NCBI GenBank assembly: GCA_027943335.1
Contig: BSBK01006354.1
Location: forward strand, 177,001-241,000
From: Chamaecyparis obtusa
Lineage: Eukaryota > Streptophyta > Pinopsida > Cupressales > Cupressaceae
DNA: 64,000 nucleotides
Direction: 5' to 3'
The position numbers and the translations under genes were made by a program. The stretch's first letter is position 1; each line of letters opens with the position of its first letter. Under the pieces are notes generated by a model. The model saw nothing but the letters and a program-made list of their open reading frames with translations, was not told where the DNA came from and ran no database searches. Shown here piece by piece: positions 22,054-32,779 of the stretch.

Positions 22054-24609
22054 TTATGTAAAGCGAGTGAGGTTGGAAGATAGGAGAAATAGGAAAATGA
22101 GGAAAAAGGATAGAAGGTAGAAGGATAATGAATGGAAAGATTGTGAAAGGGTAGATGGAAAGGAAGGCAAGATCAACATCAACACACACCTCGAAGGGTG
22201 GCGAGAGGATGGAGGAAATGTGAAGGAAGGAATACAAGAAGGAATATGGCGAATGTTTAGCAGAGGTTGTGGTTCAGGCACATGAAATTGAAGAATATTT
22301 TTGGAAGAAAATGAAGTGGAAGCCTTTGGAAGCTTGAATGTCAACTTCACTTTTTTCTCAACATTAGACTCTCTCAAGAGAGACTTTGGAATCCATATAG
22401 CCTTAGGCTTTTCATTTCTTTTTGATGATTTAGAGAGAATATCTTGAATGATGGATTTTGGAACCCATACTTGTCTTGTAGTTTTCTTCTTAGATATCTC
22501 TTTTGACTTTATGCCCCCATGTCGATTAGAGGAGACATGGTGATCTTTTTTTGATGGATTCTTATATTGCTTCTTTTTCTTGTATTGAACATTCAAGTTA
22601 CTTCCAAAAGACTTGGGACTTGTGGAAGAAGGAGGACATAACTAGTTTAGATGGGTGGGTGAATGAAAAGGATTCAAGGGTATGCATCTATGTTGATCTT
22701 GAGGAAAGATAGGAGATGGAGGGACATAAAGACCCAAAATAGATGATGAATTAGGAGAATTAGGAGGGGAAAGTGAAGGGATATAAGGACCCAAGATGGA
22801 GGGAAGACGTGAAGCCTTTGGCATTGGTGGAGGAAGTCCAAGGATGGATGTGGAAGATGCAAAAGGATAATCAATAAGTTCATCAACATTTATATGACAA
22901 CCAAGGACATCAACATCTTTAGAGTGAGCATTAGAATTTTCAACAGGATCCTGGACATCTTGAATAGGAGCACCTTCTTTGATAGGATCATTCAAAGCTT
23001 GCAAAGATTTAGGAAGAGTAGAAAGTGAAAGTGAACATGGAGTGGTAGAACAAGAAGATGGAAGACTTTGATCTTGACAAGGATCGTTGGGTAGTATAAG
23101 CGTATCAACTTTCTTTCAATTTTCAATAGGCTTTACATCAGAAGTAACAACACCATTTTTAATAACCTTAATGGAAACATCATCTTTGGAAAGCGCAAGT
23201 GTGGTAAGGTTATTTTGATCATCAATAAGTTCAATGATGCAAGTAGTAGCTTGATCTTGCTTAGGAGATGGTGGAATGAATGCAAAAGAGCGTAGAGGAT
23301 CAAAAGAACCATGAAATGGAGGAGAGACATCATGAAAAGAATTAGATGACATGGAGGGTTCTTGATCTTGATCTTTATTTATATTCTTTTATTTATCATT
23401 TTTAAAGTCCTCTTGACATAAAGCCACTTCTAAGGACAAGGAACCAGGTTGGAATTATATGGAAGACTTTGGAGGAGATGCTGAAAGACTAGCTGAAGTA
23501 GCGTATAAAGGCTTAGGCTCGCTAGGTGTAGCATTATTGGAAGTATTTGCAGCCAAGTGAAGGTTAGCTTGATTTTCTTTAAGAGGTAGCCCTTGAGGAT
23601 AACTATAGGGAACCGCATGAAAAGCCTTAGGATCTTTGTTGGATGAAGGATTTATGAAAGATTTGGAAGACTCAGAAGCTTTGGGGAGTGTATGGTTATT
23701 GGAGGAATTAGCGGATGGAAGGGAACCATCACAAGACAAAGGTTCAACATTAACATGATCTTGCTTGAGAGTGCAACCTTTATTTTCAGCATGAGAACTT
23801 TTAGAGGAGAGATTCTTTTGACGTTTGAAATCAGCACGGTAGATTTTCTCTTCCTCGGTAGGAATATTGTATTGTTCGCAAAAATCATCAAAGAATTCTT
23901 CAAATTTAGAGTCATATGGATCACCATCACAGTCTACCCAATATGACTCCCCCTTAGAAATCACAAGTGTACCATGAGGATGATGCTTAGGAATAGAAGT
24001 TTCATGGGCATCACTACATTGTCCATCATCATAGTCATCATAGGTGGGTGTATCACTCTTTGTGGAAGAGACATCACAAGGACTATCACGTTGCTCTTTA
24101 TGGTATTTCTTCTGAAGAGAAGTAAGACTCTTGGGAGAAGTAGAAGAAGAACGAGATCTTGAAGAAGAGGAAAATGAAGACTTAATATAGGAAGATGACT
24201 TGGATAATGAGGAATTCGAATAATGTTTAGAAGAGTCATGATAAGATTTGGAAGATGAAGAATGTGAATAGTGTTTAGAAGAATCATGATAAGATTTAGA
24301 AGATGAGGAATGTGAATAATATTGAGAAGAGTCATGATAATACTTAGAAGGTGAAGAAGAATGAGAAGATTTAGAAGATGAAGAATATTTAGATGAGATC
24401 ATGAGTATGATTCTAGCAAAGGCATCTGATTTAATCGACTTTTCTTTTATTTTTGCTATAAGTTTATCACCCATGCCATATTTAGAAGAACCATTGGAGG
24501 AACAAAATTCTTCAAATTGAGAAATGAGTTCAAGATCATCCATTCTCAAGAGAGGTTCCATGGCAAGATAGTTGGAATTCATGGTTCTAGAAGAGGAGGA
24601 ATCAATCAT
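22054..24609 (-). pseudogene. A1 serine-rich protein of unknown function
   Basis: ATG at 24609-24607. One frame of about 852 codons with stops at 23457, about 23391, 23118 and 22644 and no frameshift. Parts in order: short N-terminus (MEPLLRMDDLELISQFEEF), Ser/Tyr/His-rich region (about residues 73-150) with three 16-residue repeats such as SKSYHDSSKHYSHSSS, an acidic part (YWVDCDGDPYDSKFEEFFDD), a Pro/Ser part with repeated SILGPYIP, then a basic part with two copies of a motif, TRQVWVPKSIIQDI and KAIWIPKSLL. I recognise no enzyme or capsid domain. At the last stop the A2 copy has a Gln codon, so the frame was open in the family. The C-terminal 60 or so codons are hydrophobic and may not be real coding sequence. 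Confidence 0.6.
24217..24375 (-). repeat. 48-bp tandem repeat inside the A1 reading frame
   Basis: About three imperfect copies with a 48-bp period, encoding the 16-residue Ser/His/Tyr repeat. The period is a multiple of three, so copy number can change without breaking the frame. Confidence 0.75.
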
Positions 24610-25597
24610 GGAAGAAATGAATAGAAGAGATGAATAGAAGAAGGTAGACTAGATAGTAAGAGGAAAAGAATCAAGAAGAAGAAGAATTTCCCATGGGAAT
24701 ATAAGAATTTAGAAGAACATGGGAAATGGAGAAGGAAGAAGAAGACTAAGAGTCATCTTGTGCAATTGATACCATAACGTTCATTGAGATGTTGAGCAAC
24801 ATGACAACACCTAGGATCTAAGATCTGGACTGACCAAGGAAGACTGAAAATAGAAGACCCTTGGTAATAGGATGACCTCACAAAATGTCAACACCAAACT
24901 AGGATAATCAAAGTTCTCTATTGTCTAAAGAGAAATGAAAAGATAGAAGAAGGGGCTTTACCAACACTGTCAAAGAGGTGCTTCAAATCAAAGGGTGACT
25001 ACCTTTGCACTTTTGAACCAGGAGGTTGGGCTAGGCCAAAATATAATTGAAATTGAGATTAAATAAAAATTATTTGGACAATAAGAGTATGAGAATTTCC
25101 CAAGAATGTAGCTCACAATTCTAGAGATAAACTTTCTCACCAAGAACAACCTTCTAATGTGATATTTCTCTTTGGCTAATGTGATACTGATGTTGATCTT
25201 GACCAATTTGTGCAAAATTTTGAGTTTTAAGGTCTGATTTTGGATTTTTTGAATGTTAGGGTGAAAATGTCTAATGTCAATCATAAATTTCTCAAACTTC
25301 ACCAGTATCGCACGACACAGTTTCCTGTAGCCGGGTGATATACCTCAGTCTGGGTGATATACTGCACAATAGGTGGATGATACTTCGCACGACACCAGGC
25401 AATAAACCTCAATACATGCGTGTGATTCTTTTGTGACGCGAAGTGTCGCACTGGTATTATGAGGTATATCGCGCGATATACCTGAGAAGTGTCGCGCGAT
25501 ACTCTAAGACAAAAAACCAGAGAACGCAAAATATCTAAAAATTAATCCAAAAAATGATGAAAATGCAAGAAACTAAAGGACAAAGTCTATCTAATCT
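24610..25597 (-). other. A1 leader between primer site and reading frame
   Basis: About 990 bp, no supported gene. The part at 25300-25515 is unusually rich in CG dinucleotides for this window and contains repeated TCGCGCGA and CGCACGACAC-like motifs plus a perfect 22-bp palindrome at 25462-25483. In many LTR elements the packaging and dimerisation signals lie in this interval. Confidence 0.55.
25462..25483. repeat. 22-bp perfect palindrome in the A1 leader
   Basis: Each half is AGGTATATCGC; the centre is GCGC. Partial relatives (GGTGATATAC, GTCGCGCGAT, GTGTCGCAC) surround it within 200 bp. Confidence 0.85.
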
Positions 25598-25615
25598 GCC
25601 CCATGGTGGGCGCCA
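25598..25615 (-). other. A1 primer binding site
   Basis: The sense strand reads TGGCGCCCACCATGGGGC four bases after the 5' LTR. Primer sites of the form TGGCGCCCACCGTGGGG are common in plant Ty3/gypsy elements of the Tat group, so this links the A family to gypsy rather than copia. Confidence 0.75.
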
Positions 25616-25619
25616 AAAA

Positions 25620-26625
25620 TGTATGGATCAAAAGTGACCACACTTCTATGAATCATTACATGAAAGGTTGCTCAACAATGAGGCCTCACAAAGTGACTCA
25701 TAGCTCTTTATGCATGGAATTGCAAGGGACTATGATGAATTTGCTCTCAGCTAGAGCTACAAACTTGTGACCTTTCTAGTCAACCATACAATGAGAGATT
25801 CACAATGAAAACAAGGGCAAGAGTGCCAATATCTTCAATGAAATCAAAGTATGCAATGCAATGCAAATCTAAATGAGAATGCAAACTATTCTATGGAAAT
25901 GAAAGTACAAATTAAGCTATTGAAAGGAAATACAAAGGATTACAACCTTCCTAATTAAGCTATGTGAAGTTATCTGTTGCATAAAAGAAACTAAGCTATG
26001 AAATGAAGCTATGGATGCTATGATAATGCAAGAAATGAAGTCTAAACTATGAAGCAATGAGGAAATCCAAGAAAAGCTTGATGTAGCAATGATCTCCAAA
26101 AGCTCCAAATGCACCTAGAAAACCTGCAGCATAATAATAGCATGAAAGAGATGGATTTGCAAATGAAGGAGAGAGCTCTCCTTTTATAAGAAATGAGGTG
26201 AAATGGACCATTGAGATTAAGAGGCAAAAGTCTCAATCAATGGTGGAGCTTGAAAGAGGAGCAATCCATGTGCACAAGTATCCTCCAATAGGAAAATAGG
26301 AGTTGACTTTATGTCCATATGAGACAAAAAGTGTTTTTTCACTTTTTATAAAATAAGAATAATACTTTATTTATGCAACTTAGGATAAGATGAAAAGGTG
26401 GGGCTTTTTATTTATTAAAAGGGGAGGAAATATTCCTTTTAAATAAATAAAAACTTAGGATAAAATGGTTAGCCCAAGGATAAAAATCCAATATATGATC
26501 GAAACTAAGATTTGATCAAGAAATTGATAATGTTGAAAATATTGATTATTGATAAAACTGATTCAGAATAAATAAATTAAATAAATGGGGCCCAAAGTCT
26601 AGGTGACCATTTTAGGCTACATACA
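25620..26625 (-). repeat. A1 5' LTR
   Basis: 1006 bp, partner of 18572-19577. The plus-strand end is CTACATACA where the partner has GGTGCATACA. Confidence 0.95.
26182..26189 (-). promoter_or_regulatory. TATA box in A1 5' LTR
   Basis: The sense strand reads TTCTTATAAAAGGAGAG, identical to the partner LTR. It lies roughly 440 bp from the sense start of the LTR and is followed by a CTCTCTCCTTCATTT block that is also kept in element B. Confidence 0.7.
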
Positions 26626-26630
26626 GTGGC

Positions 26631-27636
26631 CACATATTATATAAAAGATTAATTCAAAATTAAGATTAAAATAACGATTACAAAATGTAACTCACACATT
26701 CCAAAAATACCCCGAGCCTCTGGTATACAATTTCTAAAAGCCAATGTTGTTCCCCAATTACAATCAATCAAAGTCTCAAAACATGCAAAAGTACCCAAAA
26801 CCAATTTATAAATTCTAGTTGACTAGAGCAATCATCTTGTTGACTAAAGTCCATTTGACTACAAAAGCCTTCATATAAATGTCTCATACATAACTATCTA
26901 TTAAAAATAAAATATCATGCATATATACTTTTTAAATAAGTATTTAACTAAAATCTCCATGCATATCAAAATACCGTGTATTTAATTATAAAATAATGTT
27001 ATTAATTTTCTAAATATAAATACAAATGAAAACATTAATATTAAAACCTTAATGTAAAAAGAAATCAATTAATATTTGTTTCTTAATTAATTTGTTTTTT
27101 TGAAATAAATAAATAAGAATAATAATAATAATATTTTTAAATTTTAAATCCAAAAATTAATAAATTATAATTAAAAAAAAATCATCTAATTTTAATTTGA
27201 AGGGTTTTATGAAAATTTCTAATCAACCCTAACTGAATTAATCTACAAATTTTCTTATTGTTTTTCAACCAAAATTCCTAGGGTTTACATATAACATCTA
27301 TAATGATTTTTTTCTTAAATCCAAATTAAGTAATAATAATAATATGATTTTCTAAGACCAAAGCATGTATAATTTTTCTAATAACAACCTAGGGTTTCAA
27401 CAAACATAATTTCTTAAATTTTTAATTCATAAAACATTCTAGATCTGGGTGTCTCCAAAAAAATTCACACAAAGTTTTAATAACCAAATCAAATCAAAAT
27501 AATAGAAAATCAAGCAACAACAGAATCATAAATTCAACAAACATTCCAGACACAACGTAGACAATCTTTTCAAAATAAATTTAACATGGGTTCTTCAAAC
27601 CCTACCTGAAAAATCTACTAGAAGATCTGAAACAAC
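26631..27636. other. third segment of the 3.6-kb solo-LTR-like unit
   Basis: Very AT-rich and non-coding, between the A1 duplication and the ACAAC duplication (27632-27636) of the solo copia LTR. Confidence 0.6.
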
Positions 27637-28092
27637 TGTTAGCTTGTGGTGACTGATAAGGAAAGTACTATCTAGGATAGTATTGTACACTTTTCATTCG
27701 TCATGGGGTTCAAGGCATTTTTGAGTTGACACGTCAAACATTTCCCTAGGTTGACTCGTCAAGCCTTTTCTTAGGTTGACTCGTCAAGTATTTTAGGGTT
27801 AACTTGTTAACTAACATAAGCCTTGTTATATTGGCTTAGGGTTAGGGATTTCATTATGATGTATGATTTTAGTACTTGCGACAGAATTGAGCTGTAAGGG
27901 ATTACAGATTGTAATCAGGTTGTAATCACTGGATAATAATAATATTGGACTCGTTGTTGGTGGACGTAGCCCAGGGATTGGGTGAACCACATTAAATCTT
28001 TGTGTCTTATGTTCTTTTCTGTGTGGTTTATTGTTTCCTAATATTGGTTATATTTACACATAATTGTTATTTCTACCTTGTTAATCCTAACA
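27637..28092 (+). mobile_element. solo copia LTR (Cp2 family)
   Basis: 456 bp, starting TGTTAGCTTGTGGTGACTGA and ending TTAATCCTAACA, with perfect target duplication ACAAC (27632-27636 and 28093-28097). It is homologous to the Cp2 3' LTR (4926-5337) in opposite orientation. It has an extra block of three GTTGACNCGTCAA repeats (27725-27790) that Cp2 lacks. Solo LTRs arise by recombination between the two LTRs of one element. Confidence 0.93.
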
Positions 28093-28097
28093 ACAAC

Positions 28098-29336
28098 AAT
28101 GGCCAAATTGAAGACTTAGAGATTCCAAATTACTCCCAAGCTTTGAAAATAATCCTTCAAACAATCCAAACAATTTCTCTCCTAAATTTAGTCTCCTCCA
28201 AACCGGTGTGTGGATAATGGCTAAAAGAATTCCTAATAGTGAAACCCCCCAGATAGAACTCAACATGCAACTCCTAATCAAAAATTAGAAATCAACATGC
28301 AACTCTGAATCATAACTTAGAACTCAACTCCCTTACCTTGTTTTTATCAAATTATGTTGCATGATTAATTACAATTTTAATAATAAAATATGCACTTTTC
28401 AAATATCAACTCTTAACTCAACTTTAAATTTAAATTCCTAATTCAATTTTATTAAACTGAATGTGCAACTTTAATTGCATATTAATAATTTATTCATAAT
28501 TATTATTTTCTAATATATTAATTATTATGAAATTGATGATTAAATATCAAATAATTAATTATGCTTTTAATTTCAACTTTAGATTTAATAATTAATTTAA
28601 TCTTTTACTTCCACAATTAGACTTTTTAAATTAAGTCTTTTTAATTAAATAATGTATTTAATTAATTCTCATTAATTAAATACCATCATATTAATAATTT
28701 TATATTTTAATAAGATTCAATTATTTATTCACATAATCAAACCCATAAATCACTTAACTATAATAACATAAAATCACACTAACCACATAACAAGACAACA
28801 TGAGAAATAATTGACTAAATCATAAACACCACATTCATACTGAGGGAAAGAGTTCACGGATTCACGTCCCTGTGATGAATTCAGATAGGAAACTCAATCA
28901 GAAATTTGTTCCTTAATTTAGGACAATAAATGGCTTGGGTTAGGATTGGACCTGTATGTTATCTCCCCTCTATTACCATTTGAGATATTGCGATAGGGCA
29001 CGCTTATCCTAACAATTCAGGGAAGTTGATGTCTGATACCTGAAATCATGCATTAAAGATGAGCATGTGCATACATACATATAAATATATAACAGACAAT
29101 GGTGAGGATCGATCGATCATGTGGATCTCACAAGCAAGTAACTACGACTCTGTCCCTTAACCACATCAGGCACGTCAAACATAAAAGTAAAACATACACA
29201 TGAAAGTATGAGGTCAACAAAATCATAAGTATAAATAACATCAAATCTATCCGAGGATATAATAGACACATGAAAAGTGGCCTAAAAGAGTCTCGCCAAT
29301 TAAACTGAAAAGAAAACTATGGGAGGGGTATTACAT
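28098..29336. other. fourth segment of the 3.6-kb solo-LTR-like unit
   Basis: AT-rich and non-coding. It contains a short imperfect tandem array around 28255-28330 (AACTCAACATGCAACTC units) and ends GGGGTATTACA before the TAACC duplication. Confidence 0.6.
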
Positions 29337-29341
29337 AACCT

Positions 29342-30198
29342 CTAATCTTCTTCATGGCATCCCTAGAAATTCTTTTGATAGATCTTCCTTATCTCATCCC
29401 AAGTAGCTTGGGTGATATGTCCTCCTCCCATGAGATCAAATGCATCCATACCTTAATCATCAATTCCCGTTAAAATGATTAACTTATGAGATTCTTCATT
29501 GAGTGCATTATGTTTATATTTCCTAAAAATAAAATAAGAACCTCTCAACATAGTATTCTAAGATCTCATATTACTTTTATGTCATCCTAAAAATATAATC
29601 TCCAAGCATATCACTACCTCTGCAATAATTCTTGTATTTTTCAAGGAACTTTTCCTTCATATCATCCAAAATATCTATAGTGTCAACACCCAGAATCATT
29701 AACTATTCTAGAGCATACTATTTTAGTGCGGTAAAAAATAATTTGTCTATGAGAATCATTTTTATAGTCATACATCCTACACAGGATATCAAACTAAAAC
29801 AAGAAGGTGTATGGGCCTTCTGTTACCAACCCATAGAATATGGGAAGGACTGAGGTAGGAATATTCTTAAGATTATTGATTTTATTTTGGTTAGTGATGA
29901 GAAATAGGAAAGTTGGATGTTTAGGTGGAGGAACATTTTGGCCAACTATATTGGCTTGATAAACTATGAAAGAAAAAGGATTCTCAAGGAGTTTCTCAAT
30001 AAGAGGATTCTTAGAGGATGTTTTAGAACTTCCCAGTTCTGAAAATATATTTGCAAAATGGTTTATCTCACCCTCATATGTAGGAAAAATTTGTGGTTCA
30101 GTTGGATAGTTTTCAATATTGGGTTCATTAGGAAGGAGCATCCCTTCTTGTACCTCTATGCAAGCAAATTTTAACTCAATTCCAAAATAACTACGCAA
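29342..30198 (-). pseudogene. Athila-like Ty3/gypsy gag, N-terminal and capsid part (element D)
   Basis: The first 134 codons (30198-29794) are open and contain the start of the plant gypsy gag domain (IPTSVLPIFYGLVTEGPYTF). Past a stop, the rest continues with KEKFLEKYKNYCRGSDMLGD, YYVERFLFYFRKYKHNALNE and GGGHITQATWDEIRKIYQKN in partly shifted frames. The gene is cut at 29341 by the solo-LTR-like unit and resumes at 682. It would encode the particle protein; it is dead here because of stops and frame changes. Confidence 0.7.
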
Positions 30199-30322
30199 AA
30201 TTTAGATAGGTGGTGATGATTCATGCCTAACTATAACTAATGCTTTTTGAAAACAAATATTCTCTAAGCTACTGAATACTGGAAAAAAGTTACAACTCCC
30301 AAGAACTTTTAGTTTGACACCA

Positions 30323-30340
30323 TTCTTGGAAATAGCACCA
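30323..30340 (-). other. element D primer binding site (decayed tRNA-Asp type)
   Basis: The sense strand reads TGGTGCTATTTCCAAGAA. Plant Athila-type elements use TGGCGCCGTTGCCGGGGA, complementary to tRNA-Asp; the differences are mostly C-to-T and G-to-A. Confidence 0.55.
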
Positions 30341-30344
30341 AAAT

Positions 30345-31480
30345 TGTTGGACTTAACAATGGGCAGATAAGTAGGCATAACACCTCAACTCAATGACATA
30401 ACATCTTTACTAAGTGGCCATCAACTTCCATTATTGAAGTTCATTTATCTTATCAACTGAAGTATGTACGACTTGAATGAGACATCATTGTTTGTGCACT
30501 AAGAGATTTTAGAATGATGCTATTCTGATTTTAAATAATTGAAGTGCTAAAATGATCAAAATGAAGGAAATCCACCTAATATACTCTTACTACAATTTTT
30601 TAAAGAGAGACTTAACTGAAAATCATTCTAAAATAAAAAATATTCTATCTAACAAGGATAACTATTATGTTCTACTTGGGTTGCAAGAATTGTCACAAAG
30701 TTATAGTTTATGTGGCTACATGAATAATCAACTGCTAAAACTATTGGTAACATAATGAAACAACTAGAAAGAAAATATATAGAAAGTGAATAGATATAAT
30801 CCTCACCAAGTTTACGTCCTTGGATGAGCCTCCTTAATGATTAACTATAATCTTAGATACTAAAAATTCATAATATCACCATCCATTCATACTAATAACA
30901 GAGATAGCTAAACTTGGTCTTTTTTCAAACTCTAGAATAATGAAATAAAAAATACATTATCTTCTCAATCAACAACCATTTTAGGAATGGTTGGGAGAAT
31001 TTATAGACAAAAAATGTACAACTACCTAACAAATCTATTTTCTCCACTCCTAACAACTAGGAGGGATTTTATTGAAAGCATGAAAACTAGGAACAAGAAG
31101 GTTGAAACAAAGTAGGACTCTGCTCTAGCATTTCTTCATATTGTAACTTTCTCCTATATCTATTCTACCATCAGACACGGTGAGTAAATGAGAGGATAAT
31201 TGTTCCTTAATTGATCCAAGGAGTCCTTAAGTGGTTGTAAAAGTTGGTTAGCCATTTATAACTATTTTGACTCCTTTCTCTCTTTCTCTTGACCCCTTCA
31301 AAGCTCTTCCATATCTCGATGACTACATTTACTCCATCTTAGCAACCTTATACTTCTTCAAATTAGTTTCATCCACCAACATTAATATACAACGATCCTA
31401 GTATATTCATAATTACTTAAAATATAATGTTTTTCATTATTTATATATAAAAAATTATTTTATATTACATTCGTGTAACA
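30345..31480 (-). repeat. element D LTR
   Basis: It is bounded on the plus strand by TGTTGGACTT next to the primer site and by CGTGTAACA at 31480, so it has TG...CA ends. The partner LTR is not in the window, so the far boundary is not proven. I see no gene in it. Gypsy pol remains of matching type lie on its other side (41355-43560) beyond the LINE. Confidence 0.5.
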
Positions 31481-31917
31481 TCCATGGTATTATGAGAAAG
31501 GTCTCAAGACATAGAAGGTTTTTTTTATAAGTGATAATTTTTATTGATTCGAATGGAAAATCTTTACATATGCCAAAACAAGGCCTTGAGATTGGATAAA
31601 TCTTTGTATTCCCTATATACACATCTTCCATCTAAGCACCTACCCTTTGACACAACAACAACCCAACACTACACAAAGACATGATAAACACATAGCCCTA
31701 CTTGGAAAAATGGGTATGCATGCCAAACACATAGTTCAATACATCACTGATACTTAAAGCCCCACTTAGCTATCATCTCCTTGCCGGTTTCATTGATAAT
31801 TATCCCTCTAATGGTCTCCACCTAAGATTTTTCCCATCCCAAAATAGGCAAGAACACCTTCTGGGAAATCACCCTTGCATCTCGTTCACAACCCTTACTT
31901 GGTGTGTATTTATGCTT

Positions 31918-32436
31918 TCATTTCTGTTCATTTTCCAATCTCCATTGATCGACTTCCCACTTGTTCATGTATGCCAACAATTCAATCCACATTGTTTGAG
32001 CTTCACCCACGCATTGCACAATCGATGTCATAGTACTGAACACCAGAAAGGGTTTAAAACCTTCCCTTGCACCTTCAACACAGTGCCATCGACCATCAGC
32101 TGTGTGAAAACCTACTCCAATCTCTGCCAAACTCTACCAACATGCTACACCCAACTGCCACATTGACTCTACACATAGCTCCACCATGCGCAGTGCCTCT
32201 TCCTTCTATCAAGAAAGCATAAATGCCCATGCATAGAATAGGGAGGAGATGTCCACATTTGTTCATGGGAAAAAGTCTCCTTTAATAATCTCCTTTCCAA
32301 ACAGTTTATTTAGAATTTGAATAAACCCATCTTCTTCTAACCTAAAGACCACCACCAACCTGCACAGTGTGATCTCAAATTTGAAGTCAGGTGTCTGCTT
32401 CTTTTTAGGAGTGTCTAGAAATAAATTCACCTCCAT
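31918..32436 (-). pseudogene. possible third LINE ORF or ORF2 C-terminal extension
   Basis: From ATG 32436-32434 to a TGA at 31920-31918, one frame of 173 codons with internal TGA, TGA, TAG and TAG (about 32265, 32211, 32208, 32136) and no frameshift. Segments read MEVNLFLDTPKKKQTPDFKF, EEDGFIQILNKLFGKEIIKG and EIGVGFHTADGRWHCVEGAR. I recognise no domain. All four stops can be explained by C-to-T change in Gln or Arg codons, as in other coding regions here, which argues that it once coded. Coding-like sequence may continue upstream toward 32580 in another frame. It lies after RNase H, where plant L1 ORF2 usually ends. Confidence 0.4.
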
Positions 32437-32779
32437 GACTCACACTCCAATTTTACCTGCACATTGATTATGCCAAAAAGCCTAGTTTGATCATTAAAAG
32501 CTCTTCTTGTGTCTAGAGAGTTCCATGCACAACACCCAAAGTCATGAGTGCATGGTACTTCAATTCTCTATCATACTTTACTTGGGAAAGTAACACACAT
32601 GCCCCCTGCTATCATTCACCATATAATGAGGTTCAAATGTACCTCACCATCATTACTAAATCATCCCAAAAGATCATGGGATTGGAAAGGCAAATGAGAG
32701 AAATCATCCACCATCTCTATTTTATCAATCATACTTACCCCCACATTATCCATGTTGTCTGCTATTTGATTTCCTTTTC

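Larger units (their letters stand above)
18572..26625 (-). mobile_element. A1: non-autonomous LTR retrotransposon with a serine-rich reading frame
   Basis: Two 1006-bp LTRs (18572-19577 and 25620-26625) are flanked by a perfect target duplication GTGGC (18567-18571 and 26626-26630). The sense strand is minus: 5' LTR 25620-26625, primer site 25598-25615, leader 24610-25597, reading frame 24609-22054, non-coding 22053-19593, polypurine tract 19578-19592. I see no gag capsid, protease, RT, RNase H or integrase in the 6042-bp interior. I count about twenty differences between the LTRs, roughly 2%, mostly transitions, so it is the youngest large insertion here with two LTRs in view. Confidence 0.88.
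683..29336. mobile_element. about 3.6-kb solo-LTR-like unit split by three nested insertions
   Basis: The unit starts TGTAATGCC and ends GGTATTACA, so it has TG...CA ends with a short inverted repeat. It is flanked by a perfect 5-bp duplication TAACC (678-682 and 29337-29341) and interrupts a gypsy gag on the minus strand. Subtracting G1 (911-17454), A1 (18572-26625), the copia solo LTR (27637-28092) and their duplications leaves segments 683-910, 17460-18571, 26631-27636 and 28098-29336, about 3.6 kb. I see no coding domain and no internal direct repeat of the ends, so a solo LTR of a long-LTR gypsy element is the best reading. Orientation is not determined. Confidence 0.7.

Noticed and set aside
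23961..24335. Second open frame overlapping the A1 serine-rich frame
   Set aside because: Shadow of the repeat-rich frame; it has no partner in A2 and no domain.
683..29336. DNA transposon with terminal inverted repeats (TGTAATGCC and GGTATTACA)
   Set aside because: The inverted match is only about 9 bp, the ends are TG...CA and the duplication is 5 bp, which fits an LTR better; no transposase seen.
31912..32166. Plus-strand open frame opposite the possible LINE ORF3
   Set aside because: The minus-strand frame is longer, in the sense direction of the LINE, and has a stop pattern explained by C-to-T change; the plus frame is its shadow.
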